Source: Hyaloscypha bicolor E (lineage: Eukaryota > Ascomycota > Leotiomycetes > Helotiales > Hyaloscyphaceae). Taken from it: 64,000 bases of DNA. The notes under the pieces were generated by a model, which worked only from the letters and a program-made list of their open reading frames with translations, was not told the origin of the DNA and made no database searches. Below, one piece after another: positions 35,036 through 49,214 of the stretch (position 1 is its first letter; each line of letters begins with the position of its first letter). The stretch spans positions 930,001 through 994,000 of the forward strand of contig NW_020194517.1 of NCBI RefSeq assembly GCF_002865645.1, read 5' to 3'. The position numbers and the translations under genes were made by a program.

Positions 35036-38000
35036 TGTAATGGCTATATATAATGGCATATAAACAGGTATTAGATATTATAGATCTAGTTTCCTATTTT
35101 AGGTAAAGCTTGTAATCGGAATTATACGGGTAATCGGAATCGTACAGATTATATGGGATTGTATTTCCTAGTTAAGTAAAGTGCTTTATAGGCTTGGCTA
35201 AGTACTAGGGAATATATAGGGAGACGCTTCTAGTTTTGGAAAGGAGTATTAATTAGTCTTTTATTAGAATTAATTCTTGGAATTAGTTATACTTGCAAGT
35301 ATTACTTTATAGCTTACTTACCTTAACTACTTGTATATTACCCTACTATTATATACCTTATATTCTAATTAATCCAACCTTTGGGGAGCAGTTTATTATA
35401 AGGTAGTTAAGCTATTAATAGACAAAATATTAATAGCTGGAGTATTAACCAGGAGAAGTGCCTCTACTACTACTGGGGTAATCCAACCGGGTATCTAGGG
35501 AAGTGCCCAGTCAAGTACTCTTCGTACTACCTAATTAGGAGAAGGAAGTAGAACTTAGATACCCCTAGAACCAGCGGATAGAATAATAATAACGGAGAAA
35601 TTAGTAGCGGCTTGCTATTATATTACTAAGTTAGAAATAGAGATATAATAGAAAGAAGATCTGAAGGAGCTAGAAGCTCAGATCCATTATCTTAAAAACG
35701 TTCGGATACCCGGTATAGAACCCGTTATACCTCCGGCGGTACCTTTGGTTCAGAGGGCTCCAAAAACCCGAAAACTGCCTATTTACCGAGGAAAGAGTAT
35801 TAAAAAAGCCCAGGACTTCTTCTATTAGGCAGAGTTAAAATAGTATAAAGACGGCAGGATTACCTGGGCTACCGATATAGTAAAGGTTATATATTATACT
35901 TCCTGTTTTAAGAATATAGCCAGGGATATCTGGAAGTATAGGGAGCAATTAGTAGGCATTAATACTACGGATTAGGAGACCTTTATTGAATTTATAAAGG
36001 ATTCTATCTTGGATCCGGAGAACTATAGTAATAATATCTTTATTAAGTTTAAGGATACTAAATAATGGCCAGGCTAGAGTATCTAAAGCTTTATATCTTA
36101 TTTGAATAGTCTATTAGATAACTTAAAATATACGGGTTTACTATAAGAGTAGAATGACTTGTTTAGTAGTTTGAGGCAGGAGATTTAGGACGAAATTAAT
36201 TATTAAGGGAATACTCTATAAGAAAGAGAAAAGCTTATTTCTATAGCTATAAGAGTTAAGAATAATTTGAACCTATTTACTTAATAGGAATATAATAATA
36301 AGCTAATAGGATAATAAAAGAAAGGAAATAAGAAAAAAGAAAAAGGGGATAATAAAGGGAAACGGAAGAGAAATATATCTCTATTATAAGGTTTATAAAA
36401 CCGGAATAGTAAAGGTATAGTAATAGGATCTAATATAGTACTTATATCGGGATCTATAAGACCGGATATAATTTGCTTTATCTATTAGAAGAAGGGTTAC
36501 TATATTACTACTTGTTCTAATTAAGGGAAACCGACTTATTATAACTATAATAAATCTGGCTATAAAATATATAAGTATCCAGAACTAAAGAAGCCAGGAA
36601 ACGGATATATCTTATAGTAGTTATATTCGTTTATACTATAGAAGGCAAGGCCCCTGAAATAAGAATAGTAATTAAAGTTACTATTAAAATAATAAAAGAT
36701 AAGTAAAAGGTTAGAATATTAATAGATTCGGATATAGAGGCCAATTATATAAAGAGGAGATTAGCTTTAGATATAGGTATTCTATTAATATTAAAGGCAA
36801 CTCTCTTATTCTTACTAGAGGAAAGAAGAATCTATTTATATAGAAATTATATTTTTGGAATTACTACTAAGGATATACTAGGGAACTAAAGGAAAGCTAA
36901 TATATATTTTATATTATATAATTTTAATCTGAACTATATTAATATAATATTTGGATTCCTATAACTCTATTAGATTAATTCCCTGATTTTCTTTAGGGAA
37001 ATAATATAGAGATACCAGATTCGACTATAGAAAATTAAAGTTCTAAATATTAGAAAGTTTACTAAAATAGTAAAATATAAGGTATATATTTTTCTATTAA
37101 CTACTTATCCTATAATAGATAGCTAAAGGATTATTACTATTACTACTAATAGAATAGTTATACTTTCTAAGAAGTATTAGAATCTTTTTCAAGTATTCTT
37201 TATAGAGACTATAAATATATTATCCGACTACTATATAATAGAATATTATATAGATCTGGAACTAGGATTCTAACTACTATATAGTTCTATATATATTTTA
37301 TTAGAAAAAGAGCTTAAAGTCTTTCGGAAATATCTTAATACTAGCCTAGAAAAGAAATAAATTCATTATTCTATTAGTCTAGCTAATATCCCAATTATAT
37401 TTATTCTAAAGAAAAAAGATAGCCTATATTTATATATTAATTACCGGGGTCTAAATAGGATTACTATTAAGAACCGAATACCGTTACTATTTATTAGTAA
37501 GACTATAGATAGGCTTTATAAAATAAAGGTATATATAAAGCTAGACTTAAAAAATACTTATTATTAGTTATAAATATAGAAAAATAATAAATAGAAAATA
37601 GTATTCCGAATATATTATAGATATTTTAAATACTATATTATACTTTTTGGATTATCTAATACTCCGGTAATATTTCAGGTATATATTAACTATATACTAG
37701 TAGGCCTTATAGATATTATTTATATAGTTTATCTAGATAATATTTTGATTTATTTAGAAGATCCAGAATAGTATATAGTAGTAGTCTAATATATATTCGA
37801 ATAGTTATAATAATACTAGCTCTTTATAAACTTGGTAAAATACGAGTTTAATATAAAAAGGATAGAGTTTCTAGGGTTTATAATTAGCCCAGATAGTATA
37901 GAAATAGAAGCTAGTAAAATTATAGCTATTAGGGAATAGCTGGCCCTAAAGAATAATATCCGAGAAGTCTAAATATTCCTGGGTTTTACTAATTTCTACT

Positions 38001-40286
38001 AAAGGTTTATCTATAAATATTTTAGAATAGTAAAAGAATTAACTAATTTATTAAAAACTAATAGAAACCTATAATATTATTTTAGCTAGATAAATAAGGT
38101 AAATAGGGCTTTTAAGGAGCTATAAATTATATTTATAATAGTATTAATTCTTTATTATTTTAATCTAGCCTTAAAGATTTATATAGAAACAAATACTTCA
38201 GGATTTATAGTTATAGGTATAATTTCCTAGCTTTTTAGTAAAAGAGTAAAAGCCAGATAATATCCTATTACTTTCTATTTAAAAAAGATAACTATAATTA
38301 AAAATAGATACGAGATATATAATTCTAAACTCTTAGCTATTATTCTAGTATTCCGTATCTAGTAATATTACCTAATATATATCTAATATACTATTATTAT
38401 TAAAACAGATTATAATAACTTGAAATATTTTATAACTAAAAGAAAACTAAATAGTTAATAAATAAAATAGGTAGAGGAACTAGCTATTTTCGACTTCGTT
38501 TTAGAATACTGGCCGGAATATAGTAATTTTGCTAATAGGCTATTAAAAAGGCCAGACTTTATAGCAGGTATAAATAAAGATACTTTACTACTTATATTTT
38601 ATAATAAGCTATAAAATATAGAATAGAAAGCCCTATAGATAGTAGTAATAGGATATTATACTATTTCTATAATACTATAATTTAAGGCCTAGAAAAGAGG
38701 AAATAGGTATTCCTTAATTAGTAAAATACTAAAGAATTCTAAAAGAAAAGTTTATTTTAGTAATAAAATAGTATTAAAGATACTACTACTTAAGCCTATT
38801 ACTAGTATAGCTAGTTATAAATAGTATATACTACGGATTCTAGCTATATAAGTAGCTGGGTCCGAAATAGTATATAAGGAAGGCAGAGAGATACTATTTA
38901 AACTACTATTATAGTACTAAAGGCTTAATCTATTAGTATAATACCAGTAGTATAAATAGTTCTTAAAAAGGACCTTTACTAGAACTATTAAGACTTAGGA
39001 ACTTAATATATCTGGATTATTAAGATATTAGGATACTATCTATATACTAAATAAGCCGGCTCTTAAAAAAGAATTACTATAAGCTAACTATAATAATCCT
39101 ATAGATAGGTATTTTAGTACTAGTAAAATACTAGAAATCCTCTAGAGAAAGTACTTCTAGTAAAATATAAAAAAGGATATAAAAGACTATATAGAACTTG
39201 CTTTATATATTAATAGACTAAAATAAAGAGATATCTGCTATATAGTATACTCAGTTCGTTTCCTCTTTCCTCTAAGCTATAATAAGAAATTACTATAGAC
39301 TTTATTATAGAACTATTTCCTTTTAGGTTTTATAGTAAAATATATAATTCTATATTTATTATTATTAATAAATATATAAAAATAGTATAATATATTCTAA
39401 TTACTAAGGGAATCTTGGTTCCTGAGTTAGTAGAGCTATTTATATATTATATTATTAAAAACTTTAGTATACTTATAGGTATAACTTCTAATAAAAGATC
39501 TGTTTTTATAAATAAGTTCTAGTTAAGTCTATATTTCTATTTAAAGATTTAATAATAGCTAAATATAATATTTTATTTATAAACTAATAGATAAATAGAG
39601 AATCTAAACCAAACTCTGGAATAGTACTTAAGGTACTATACTAGCTACTAGTAAGATAACTAAGTAGTAAAGCTTACTTTTATAGAATTTATATATAATA
39701 ATTCTATATATTTAATAATAAGAATTTCTTTATTCTATATATTATATGAATTCTATTCTAGTATTAAACTATATATTAAGAATAATATTTCAAAAAAAAA
39801 AAACCGGTAATATAGGAAAGAATATAGAGGATTTAAATAAAACAGGAAATACTAGAGAAGTAATAGTAAAAAGTAATAGATATATAGAAAAAGTACTATA
39901 ATAAGAAATATATTAATAAGGAATTTAATATATATAATAAAATTATACTTTATATAAAGAATATTTAATAGCTATAATCTAATATAAAGCTAGTAGATTG
40001 ATATCTTGGTTCTTTTAAAGTTCTGGAAGTTATAGGAATATATAGATAGATATATTATTTAGAATTATTACTATTATATTAGATCTATAATATTTTCTAT
40101 ATTTCTCTTTTAGAACTATAATACCTATAAGCTAATACTATAATAGAACTAGAACCGGTCGAGATTAAGGATAAAGAAGAATTCGAAATGGAATTCATTA
40201 TAGCCTATAGAAAGAATAGAAAAAGAAAGAAGTATCTTATTTATTAGAAAGGCTATTTACTAGTAGATAATATATAGGAACTATTA
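35036..40286 (+). mobile_element. Second Ty3/gypsy element (plus strand), gag-pol relic
   Basis: A TG-starting sequence at 35036 may be the LTR start. Then gag at about 35640-36300 (KLPIYRGKSIKKAQDFFY, then TFIEFIKDSILDPENY), a zinc-knuckle remnant near 36470-36560 and a protease near 36700-36960 (DSDIEANYIKRRLAL). RT is at about 37335-37790, with INYRGLNRITIKNRIPL, VYIKLDLKNTYY and VYLDNILIYLEDPE, the YxDD box reading YLDN. RNase H is at about 38160-38430, integrase at about 38990-39900, and a chromodomain near 40150-40286 (LIYWKGYLLVDNI). Stops are mostly TAG at Gln or Trp positions. No paired LTR or target duplication was settled. Confidence 0.65.
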
Positions 40287-40546
40287 TATTACGAATATAA
40301 GATCTAGAGCCTGGAAAGTATAGTTAGACTATTTCTATTTCAATAATTTAAAGCTAAAGAAAGAAGAGGATCTCGAAAAAGCCTTGGATCTAAATAATTA
40401 CAAGCTATATACGGGCCTATATACTAGCTTAAGCTCGGGGTTACATATAATAATTAGGTAACTATAAATGCCTTATTTAGATACTAGATACCTTTCTAGC
40501 TCTAGTTTAACCCCTACTAGTATTATATATTATAATAACCGTAATA
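40287..40546. repeat. 260-bp direct repeat, left copy (probable LTR)
   Basis: Pairs with 46154-46413. It follows directly on the chromodomain codons of the plus-strand gypsy element. Confidence 0.7.
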
Positions 40547-43500
40547 TTACTCTTTTTTTTAAAGTAAGCTCGTTTCCGAGCTTTAAAAGTCCCTATTAAA
40601 TTTCCAAGTTACAGGTTATATATTAAAGGCCAGGGCCTTTTATATATAACTTTAAAGAATTTCCGTCCGTATTATATAGTTCTAGTAATATATTATTCTT
40701 GATATAGTCTAATTAATAGGAGAGATTCTGGGGCAGTCCTGGCTATTCGGGATTCTTATTATAGAAGCTCTAAAGAGCTAGGATACTATTACTTAATAAG
40801 GAAGCAGGATACTACTCCGGATCTGGGTTTTATTCTTTTTACTAGACTTAATACTTTAGCTTTCTATAAAGTAGTTTTACTACTTATACCTTTTATACTT
40901 TATACTTTATTTTCCCGTTTTATAGTTCTAATAGTAGAGGCTCCGGATTTGCTTATCCGGAAAGGGGGTTATCTAGGTCTTTATATAGCTTCTCTATATA
41001 GAATACCGGATATATTCTTATTAATTCCGGAAGCTTAAGCCTAAAGAAATATCTTACTTATTCCAGGATTTTATATGGTTCTTCTATTTAATAAGCTAGC
41101 TTACGGCTCGGATAATTATTCTTCTAGTACTTGGTAGTAATCTATATCTTATCTCTTATTCTAAAGTCTACTAGTTAATAGTATTTATTAGCTTGAATAA
41201 TATAATATTTTTATATTTATATTATATTCTCTTATATCTTTTACTATAATTCGTAGAGTTATATTACTAGGGCCTTTACCTCCTATTTATTTAGCTCTTT
41301 CTTTAGGATACCCGATTATATTTGGGTTTTCTAGTTAAATAATATCCGTAGTTTATAGCCCTTTTCTATAAGAAACGGGAATTGGTCTATAGTCTTATAG
41401 ACTAGAGCTACCTACTAGTAGTCGATTATTACTATCTATTCGTCCTAATTATCCTAGTAGTAATTTATATAGGAATATAGCTATTAGTTAAAGTACTAGT
41501 TAATAATTTCTGTCTAACTATTAGTTTAAAAATAGTTAATAGTTAATAACTTGAACTTTATACTAATATACTTATAGAACTTACTCCAGAAATCCGATAT
41601 AAACTAGAGGCCTTAATTAGATACTATAGTTATCGGAATATTAATTTAGTAAACTATATAGATAAGAAATAGAGATACTAACTCTTTAGCTATTATTATA
41701 TCTCGGACAGAAATTATAATAAAGTACTTACCTAGATAATTAATAAAGATTACTATTATATTATATTTATTTCTATTTTCTGGGTACTTTTTAAAATCTA
41801 CTAATATATATTACTAGGAGTAATTAGGGACTAGTAACAGATATAAGAGCTCTGGCTTCTTATTTCTAGGGATATGAGATTATTAATAGATATAGTAGTT
41901 ATTCCTATACTAATTAATATTTATATCTTGGCCTGGCTAGTAATAGCGGGTCTAAAGAAGCTATTAAAGCTTAGCTTATCCTAGATATCCTATTAGAGGC
42001 TATATATATATCTCCTAAATAAGGGTAATATATAAAAGTATCTCGGGTATTATTATATTATTAAATATAAATAGTTTATTATATTATAAGAAAAGGCTAT
42101 TTTATAGTATCCAAGTGCCTTCCTTCTTATTTCTTGCCTTATCTTATAGCTTTTCTAGCTTTAGTAACTCTCGGTTCTTACTTAATAGTTTATTTATTAG
42201 CTAGATACTATTATACTAGGTTTCTTTCTGAGCCGGGTTTATAAAGGCCTTAATTAGGGCTAACTAGAGATCCCATATAATATTATTATTAATCTTTTAT
42301 TATAGGAGGAGAATTTGGGTTTAATAGGCTACTATTATCTTATTCTAGGCAGTTATATTCTCGTATTTCCTATTTAGGGTATTTGCTTATTTATTTGACT
42401 TGCCTGCCTAATATATAAGCTTAAAATAGTAATAGGAAAGATATTTTACCTAGTAAGCTTATTTTACTAAAAGCTTCTTTATAGTTATAAAATACTCGAG
42501 GGCTTAGTAATCTAAATAAATTATAAAGGGTGCCTCTTATAGGCCTTCTAGCTCCGCTTGCTATTTAGTTAAAGAGAGAATAATAGTAAGTATTTTTTTA
42601 TTATAGATATTATAATTTAGTTCTACTAATTATATAGTCTTGGAAAAGAATACTACTAGATACTAGAGTCCTATTTAGGGATCTTACTATAAGAGAATAC
42701 TAGCTATAACTCTATTTAATATATCCGTCTTAACTATAATAGGGAGATTTGGGTTATAGTAGTATAAAATTAGTACCGAGAATATAGCTTGCTTTAGTTT
42801 AGTAAAACCTTTTTAATACTAATCTATTTACTTAAATGAAACTTCTTTATATATTAGAGCTATTAGGGGCTTTACTATATAGCTATATTCCGTAATAAAA
42901 TATTAATAAAAGTTATAAAAACCCAGAAAGCCTTATATTTCTTTAATTATCTTTAGTAGTTACTAGTTCTTAATAACTATTATTTTATCTAGATCTATTT
43001 TAATGCCTTTAATAGAGATAATAAAGCCTAGGTACTTTATATAAATAACCTTAAACTCTGATTTCTTAATATCCGTTTAGAGGCCGGTATCCTATAACTA
43101 TTAAAGGACCTTTTATATATAGTCTTTATATTCTAGGGAATTATTTAAATAAATTAGAATATTATCTAAATAAGCTATATAAAAGATATTAAGGTAATTA
43201 AAGAGAATATTATTTATATATCTCTAATATATAATAGGGCTATTAGTTAGGCCTTTCTAAAGGACTTTATACTTATAGGCCCTATATCTTATATGAAATA
43301 TTATAAGTTCTTCTAATTCTGGATCTATTTAGATCTAATAGAATACTTACTAAATATCTAGTTTTATATAGACCTTGGCTTAAGCTAGCTATATAAGGGT
43401 CTTATAAATAAGGGAAAGAGAATAATAGTTTTTCTATATTAAGTTATTTAGCTTATAATAGTTAATATAGAATTAGAGAGCTTTATTAGTCTTTTTTATA

Positions 43501-46153
43501 AAGAAGATCGGGAATATAAAAGGAAACTAGCTTAGCTTAATAAAGCCTTATTAGAGGTTCTTTTTAAGGAAGCACTTAATCTCCTATAGCTTATAGATTA
43601 ATTATTAATAGAACGGGAAATACCCTAGACTCTCTGGGCCTTTGGGATTATTAATCTAAATCTTGTAGTTATATAGTTAATATAGAAGTAAGATATTTAA
43701 TACTTCTTTTAAGAAGATATCTGCGAAATCCTTAAACTCCTCTAGTAAAACTCTTACTAGCTATTATAGCTCCGTCTCTCCTGGCTATTACTTACCCGGA
43801 ACGAACTTATCTTCTTACTATAATTTTAGCTCTTTATTAATCTCAAAAAACGATATTATAAAAAAAAGGTTCTTCTTCTTCTATAGATTTATCTAGAAAG
43901 CGGCCGGCGAAATACCTATAATATTAACTAAGGGCCTTAACTAGATCTTATGGCTTTTCTTTAGATAGTATAGTTTTAATATCTCTATTTCTAGCTTGAA
44001 AGAAACTTCTATATTCCCTAAGGCTACTTGTATTTCTCTATAATATTAAGTTTAATTCTTTTGCTATATATAGCTTTCTGAGTCCGGCTTAGAAAGAGAA
44101 TAAGGGGATTTCCTTTTTATAAGCTAAGGTCTCTAGAACTTATCTATAGCTATAGCTTTATCTCTTCTATCTGCGTTTTCTTAATACTAGTTACTTTTCC
44201 CAGGTTCCAAGTTCTTATATATAGTAGTTAGAACCTTATTCTAATCCTTTTTTCTAGGCTAATTATCTAGCCAGATTAATTTTCTATTCTTATAATTAAT
44301 TAGGATACTAGTATTTATAAACTACTATTATTCCAAAATTATATTATACTTACCTAGCCCTATAACTAGTATAGGTACTAGGACTTTCCGTTTATTAATT
44401 AAGAGTATAAGCTCAATATAGTAAGTAATAGATATAGCCTGCTTACTATTAAATCCCCTTATATTATAGGATAATACTAATTAAATAGGCTTAATATCTA
44501 GAAATCGTTTAATTATTTTTACGAATTTGGAATTAATAAAAGTATATCTATTTACTCTAATATTAATAAGAGAAGAAGTCTTAATACCTAATCTATTATT
44601 ATTAACTATATAAGGGAATATAAATGCTTTATTTCCTAGTAACTAGCTCAAATTAACTTCTGTTATATCTATATAATATGGCCCTAAAAAGGAAACTTCC
44701 TTTAGGGGTCCTTATTTCCCTATTCTATATTCTTAGATAGCTTATTTATAGTAAGTACTACTAGCTTGGCTACTAAAACTTGCTTTATATACTTTATCTT
44801 AGGCTCTAGATAGTTCCTAAATATATAACCAAATCTATTATAGTTATAATATTTGAGATCTAAGGATCCGGGCTTTGGGGTAGTAGGCTTATTTATTACT
44901 AGAGTCTTAGGAGCAGGCTTTATATAAGGAGCGCCTCCTGGACTTGGCTTATTCATACCTTTATTAGCTTTCTTGAATACCTGTTCTTTCTTTTTATAGT
45001 AAGTTCGGATCTACTAGTCATTTATAGTATAGTATTATACGAACTCTATAATACGGATGGCCGGGTTATTATAGTATATAGCTATAGCCTTTTAGAGCTT
45101 CTAGGTAAGCTTATTATTTAGGTTATTCTTAAGGTCCTATAGATTAATATTTCCGTTTATTATATATCTCAGGAATAGGATATAGAACTCCTAAAAAATC
45201 TAGCCCTTTTTTATAGACAGTTCCTTAAATGCTTGCCAAGTATTATATTCTTTATTCGAGTTATTATATAGCTTCTCTAGATAGGTATATAGTTCTCTAA
45301 TAGTTTTATATATATATTAATTATCCTGGTTTAGATAGAAAGAGATTAGTATAAGGATATAGCTACCTATATAGCCGGATATATAAATAATCTTAAGGTT
45401 CTTTATCTAATAGGTATTAGAATTACTATAGAGCTTATTCTTAATCTAAACTAACTAATTATTAAAGGTAATACTATCCTTAGTTATACCTTCGAAAATA
45501 GGAGAGTTAGAGAGTTTAACTAAGTATCTATCTTTTAGAACAGGAGAACCGGTTATTCTGGCAGGCTATATAATAAACTTTTTAATAATAGCTTTATTCT
45601 TTTATAGGGCTTGCTTGGTTTCTCTTAGTTAATTCCGATAATTCTTATTATAGATAAGGATATTATATATTTTTAGAATTAGCTTAATAATCTCTTTATA
45701 TAAAGCCTCTGGGTTCCAAAGTAACTCTTGAAACTCTGCCTTTAATAAGGCAGGTCTCTTTTCTTTCTTTACTCTTTAGAAGAGAGTATCTCTTCTATTA
45801 TAAATATTAACGGGATACTTAGACCTCTCAGGAGACTTAATAAAAGGCTCTAGTCTATCTTCTGGTAATATACTAGTAGTATCTCATACTATAGCTTCTT
45901 CTAACTTGCCTAGTTATTCCGGGACTTGCTTTCTTATAGATCTTTATTTAATAATAAGGTTACTGGCCTATCTACTTACCTGGCTAGTCTAGAGCTTTCT
46001 TACCTAGTTATTCTAGGGCTTTCTTTTATTCTAATATTAGTTAACCGGTTCGAAAGTAGCTATAGTATATTATATCTATACTTGTCGAAAACCGATCGGA
46101 TAGGTATTATTTAAATCCTCTATAGGATTAAGAAATAGATAAGCTTTAAATTA

Positions 46154-46413
46154 TATTATAAGTATAAGATCTAGGGCCTGGAAAATATAGTTAGACTATT
46201 TCTATTTTAATAATTCAAAGCTAAAAAGAGAAGAGGATCCCAAAGAAGCCTCGGATCTAAATAATTATAAGCTATATATGAGCCTATATACTAGCTTAAG
46301 CTCGAAGTTACATATAATAATTAGATAACTATAGATGCTTTACTTAGATATTAGATACCTCTCTAGCTCTAGTCTAATTCCTACTAGTACCGTATATTAT
46401 AATAACTATAATA
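46154..46413. repeat. 260-bp direct repeat, right copy (probable LTR)
   Basis: Pairs with 40287-40546; the same length, and differences are almost all C/T or G/A. Confidence 0.7.
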
Positions 46414-49214
46414 GTCTATAATTTGCTCGGGTAAGAGGTTAGCTATAAAGTAGACCATATATTATCTAGGGAGGTAAATTATAAGATATTAAACCGAGAA
46501 GAACTTCTGGTATATTAGGTACTTAAATAAGTACTAGAAAGCCTCTATAGGGCCTATATACCGAGCCTGAAAGTATTAGGTAATCTTATTATCCGTTTCT
46601 AAAATAGTAATAATTATATAATCTATTCTTTTATAAATATACTTATAGATATACTTAATTACTTATATAAATATATAAACCTTAATATTAATATATAAGC
46701 GGAACTTCTAGAGGAAATATAGGTTATATGAAATAACCTAGTAGTTATTATAGATAACTTCCTGATCTAGAAAGCCTGATTTATAGACCGTAAATATATA
46801 GCTATTATCCCGGTACTAGTATTCGGAATACTTATTCTTATAAATAATTATTATAGCCATAAATACTTTAGGGAACCTTTTCTAATATATAAGCAGGGCT
46901 ATAGGTATCTTATAGATTATATATAGGGCTTTCGGATTATTATTAAGGCTATATGGCCCGTAAGACATCTGGCTAGTAACTATAGCTATAAGTTTACTTA
47001 TAGAATCCTATAACGGATCTGGGAGCTCGGTATAAATAATCTTATTAACTAAATTAGGAGTTAAGAAGATAGTATTTCTCTTAAGAAATAAAAACAAATA
47101 TATATACGGAAGGCCATACTTCTAGTACTTAATTATATAAATATAGCCTATATACCGTCCGAAAAGATAGTTCTTGAGATCTATAAGAAGCTCTTTTATT
47201 TTTAGGATAAAGATCTAGTAAAGGAGATCCGGATAATTAATTACTTATTACCTGTTTAAAAGGTAATCTATAATCTTAGGCTAGTATAAATTAGCTATAA
47301 AGGTAATAAAAAAGCTTGGCTTATTAAAGTACTATATAATAGCTATTAAGTCTTAAAAGAGCTACTATATAAAGTAATTACTACCTATAAAACTTAATAG
47401 ATAAATAAAATAATAGCTAATATTACTTATATAAATATCTTTATAAATTAGAATATTTGCAAGTTCTATATAGATATCCGTATAGATATTCTACTAGTAT
47501 AAATAGAGCTAGTTAAGTAAAATAGTCTTATAAGTAATATATATATTAATAATATATTACTAAAAGAAATAGCTAGTATAAAAGAATAGAGAGAAAGCTA
47601 GACAAATATAGAAATAGTACTAGTAAAAGACCTATTATTCGAGCCATATCTACTAATAGGTCCTATTATAGTCCTATAACTATAAACCATAGTACTAGCT
47701 CGGGTTACTATATAAGAAGAGTAAGATATAATAGAGTAATATATATATTATATATATAATATTAACTATATATATTTACGGATACTTATAGCCTGCCTTA
47801 TAGACTATAAGTACTAGATTATAATAGCTTATATTTATATACTTATCCGGAATAAAAGCTATAACCTTATTACTTATTAGGAGGTTCTTATAATAATAAT
47901 TAGTATCTGATTTAAGAATTAAATATATTTATAGGTTAAATAAGATTCGGAAATTGGTTTACTAGCTTATAAGATACTTACGGACTATTTTATAGATTAT
48001 AATAAACGGATTATAATCCGTAAATATATCTATAAGCTATAAAAGAACTATATAATCTAAATAAGGAAAGTTAGTAGCCTATATATTAGTTATAAAAAGC
48101 GGATTATAAAAAAAGAACTATATAAAGAAAGATTTAGTATATAAAGCGGGCTATAATAGGCCTTAGAAATAGAAGAACTTACTATAGATCTAAAAGTATT
48201 AGATCTTATAGAAGAAGTTAATTTATATATCCTTTTTATACTTAACTAATATAAAGGTAAAAGTATAATTATATATCCGGATATTTGCCCGAAAGGTCTA
48301 GTAAAGCGAATTATTACCTATAAAGAAATAAGAGAAATATAGAAAAGGCTTGCGGATTAGAGGAAGTATTATATTACCCTTCTTATAATAGGCCTTAAAA
48401 TAATTATTTATATAGCCAAAATAGAGGGCTTTACAAACTATATAATAATCTATAAGTAGACTAGTTATATATATAGGAGCTAGCCAAAAGTGGAAAAGGA
48501 AAGCAAGAGGCTATATAATAGGTGAATTAGTAGGAAGGTTCTCTATAGTATAAACTGGGGCTATAATAGACAGTTAACAGATCCATTACTAGTGCTATAG
48601 GGCTAGTTCGTTTATAGAGATATCCGTAACCGACTATTATTATTACCGGGAAATAAGAAAGATATTTGGATTAAGTTCTTATAAAGTAAGATATTAATTA
48701 GTAATTCGGATATATTACTACTTCTAGAAACTAGTTAAAGAAATTAAGGATAAAGAAGAGAAATACAGACTATATAGGCCATATAGGTCTTATAGATAGC
48801 ACCTATAGGCCTATAAAGAAAGGCTAAAAATAGTAAGTATCTAGTATATAATAAGTAGGTCTTAGAATTATCTATTATTAAAAGGAAATAAAAGAGAGAA
48901 TAATAAAGAGAAGAAAGAGAGGAAAGTAATATAAGGCCAGGTTTCTTTTTAGTATACTTGAAGCTAGTAAGAGCCTTAAGAAATCTCCTTTAAGCTTTAA
49001 AAAATTATAATAAAAGCCTCTTATATTCTAGAATTACTTAAATATAGAAAAAGATATTTGAGCTTCTTCTCTCTAATTCCTAACTAAGTATTAAGAATTT
49101 GAATATAATTATATTCTAATATACGATTCCCTAGAATAGGGAAACTTTAGTATTTATTATATAAAAGTTTTTTTTAAGGAGTCCCGAAAGCCAACTATTT
49201 AGGGTAGTCCGAAT
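46414..49214. other. AT-rich block inside the outer gypsy element, unassigned
   Basis: About 2.8 kb between the 260-bp repeat and the point where the outer gypsy reading resumes. Long stretches of two plus-strand frames are protein-like if TAG/TAA are read through, but no RT, RNase H, integrase or transposase motif was recognised. It may be a further nested element. Confidence 0.4.

Larger units (their letters stand above)
40287..46413 (-). mobile_element. Third Ty3/gypsy element, minus strand
   Basis: Direct repeats of exactly 260 bp (40287-40546 and 46154-46413), differing mainly by transitions, bracket a minus-strand gag-pol relic. The gag has a zinc-knuckle remnant in the open stretch 44956-44720 (YYNYNRFGYIFRNYLEP, cysteines turned to Tyr). 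RT at about 43420-42960 reads VYIKLDI, DPELEELIIFHIRYRAYKYKV, GLTNSPIIY, AYLDNILIYLNNSLEYKDYI and KKSEFKVIYIKYLGFIIS. Target duplications were not found, so the outer limits are less certain than the LTR match itself. Confidence 0.65.

Noticed and set aside
40282..46419. A target duplication for the 260-bp repeat pair
   Set aside because: Candidate words TATTA, CTAT and GTCTA do not match even when RIP changes are allowed.
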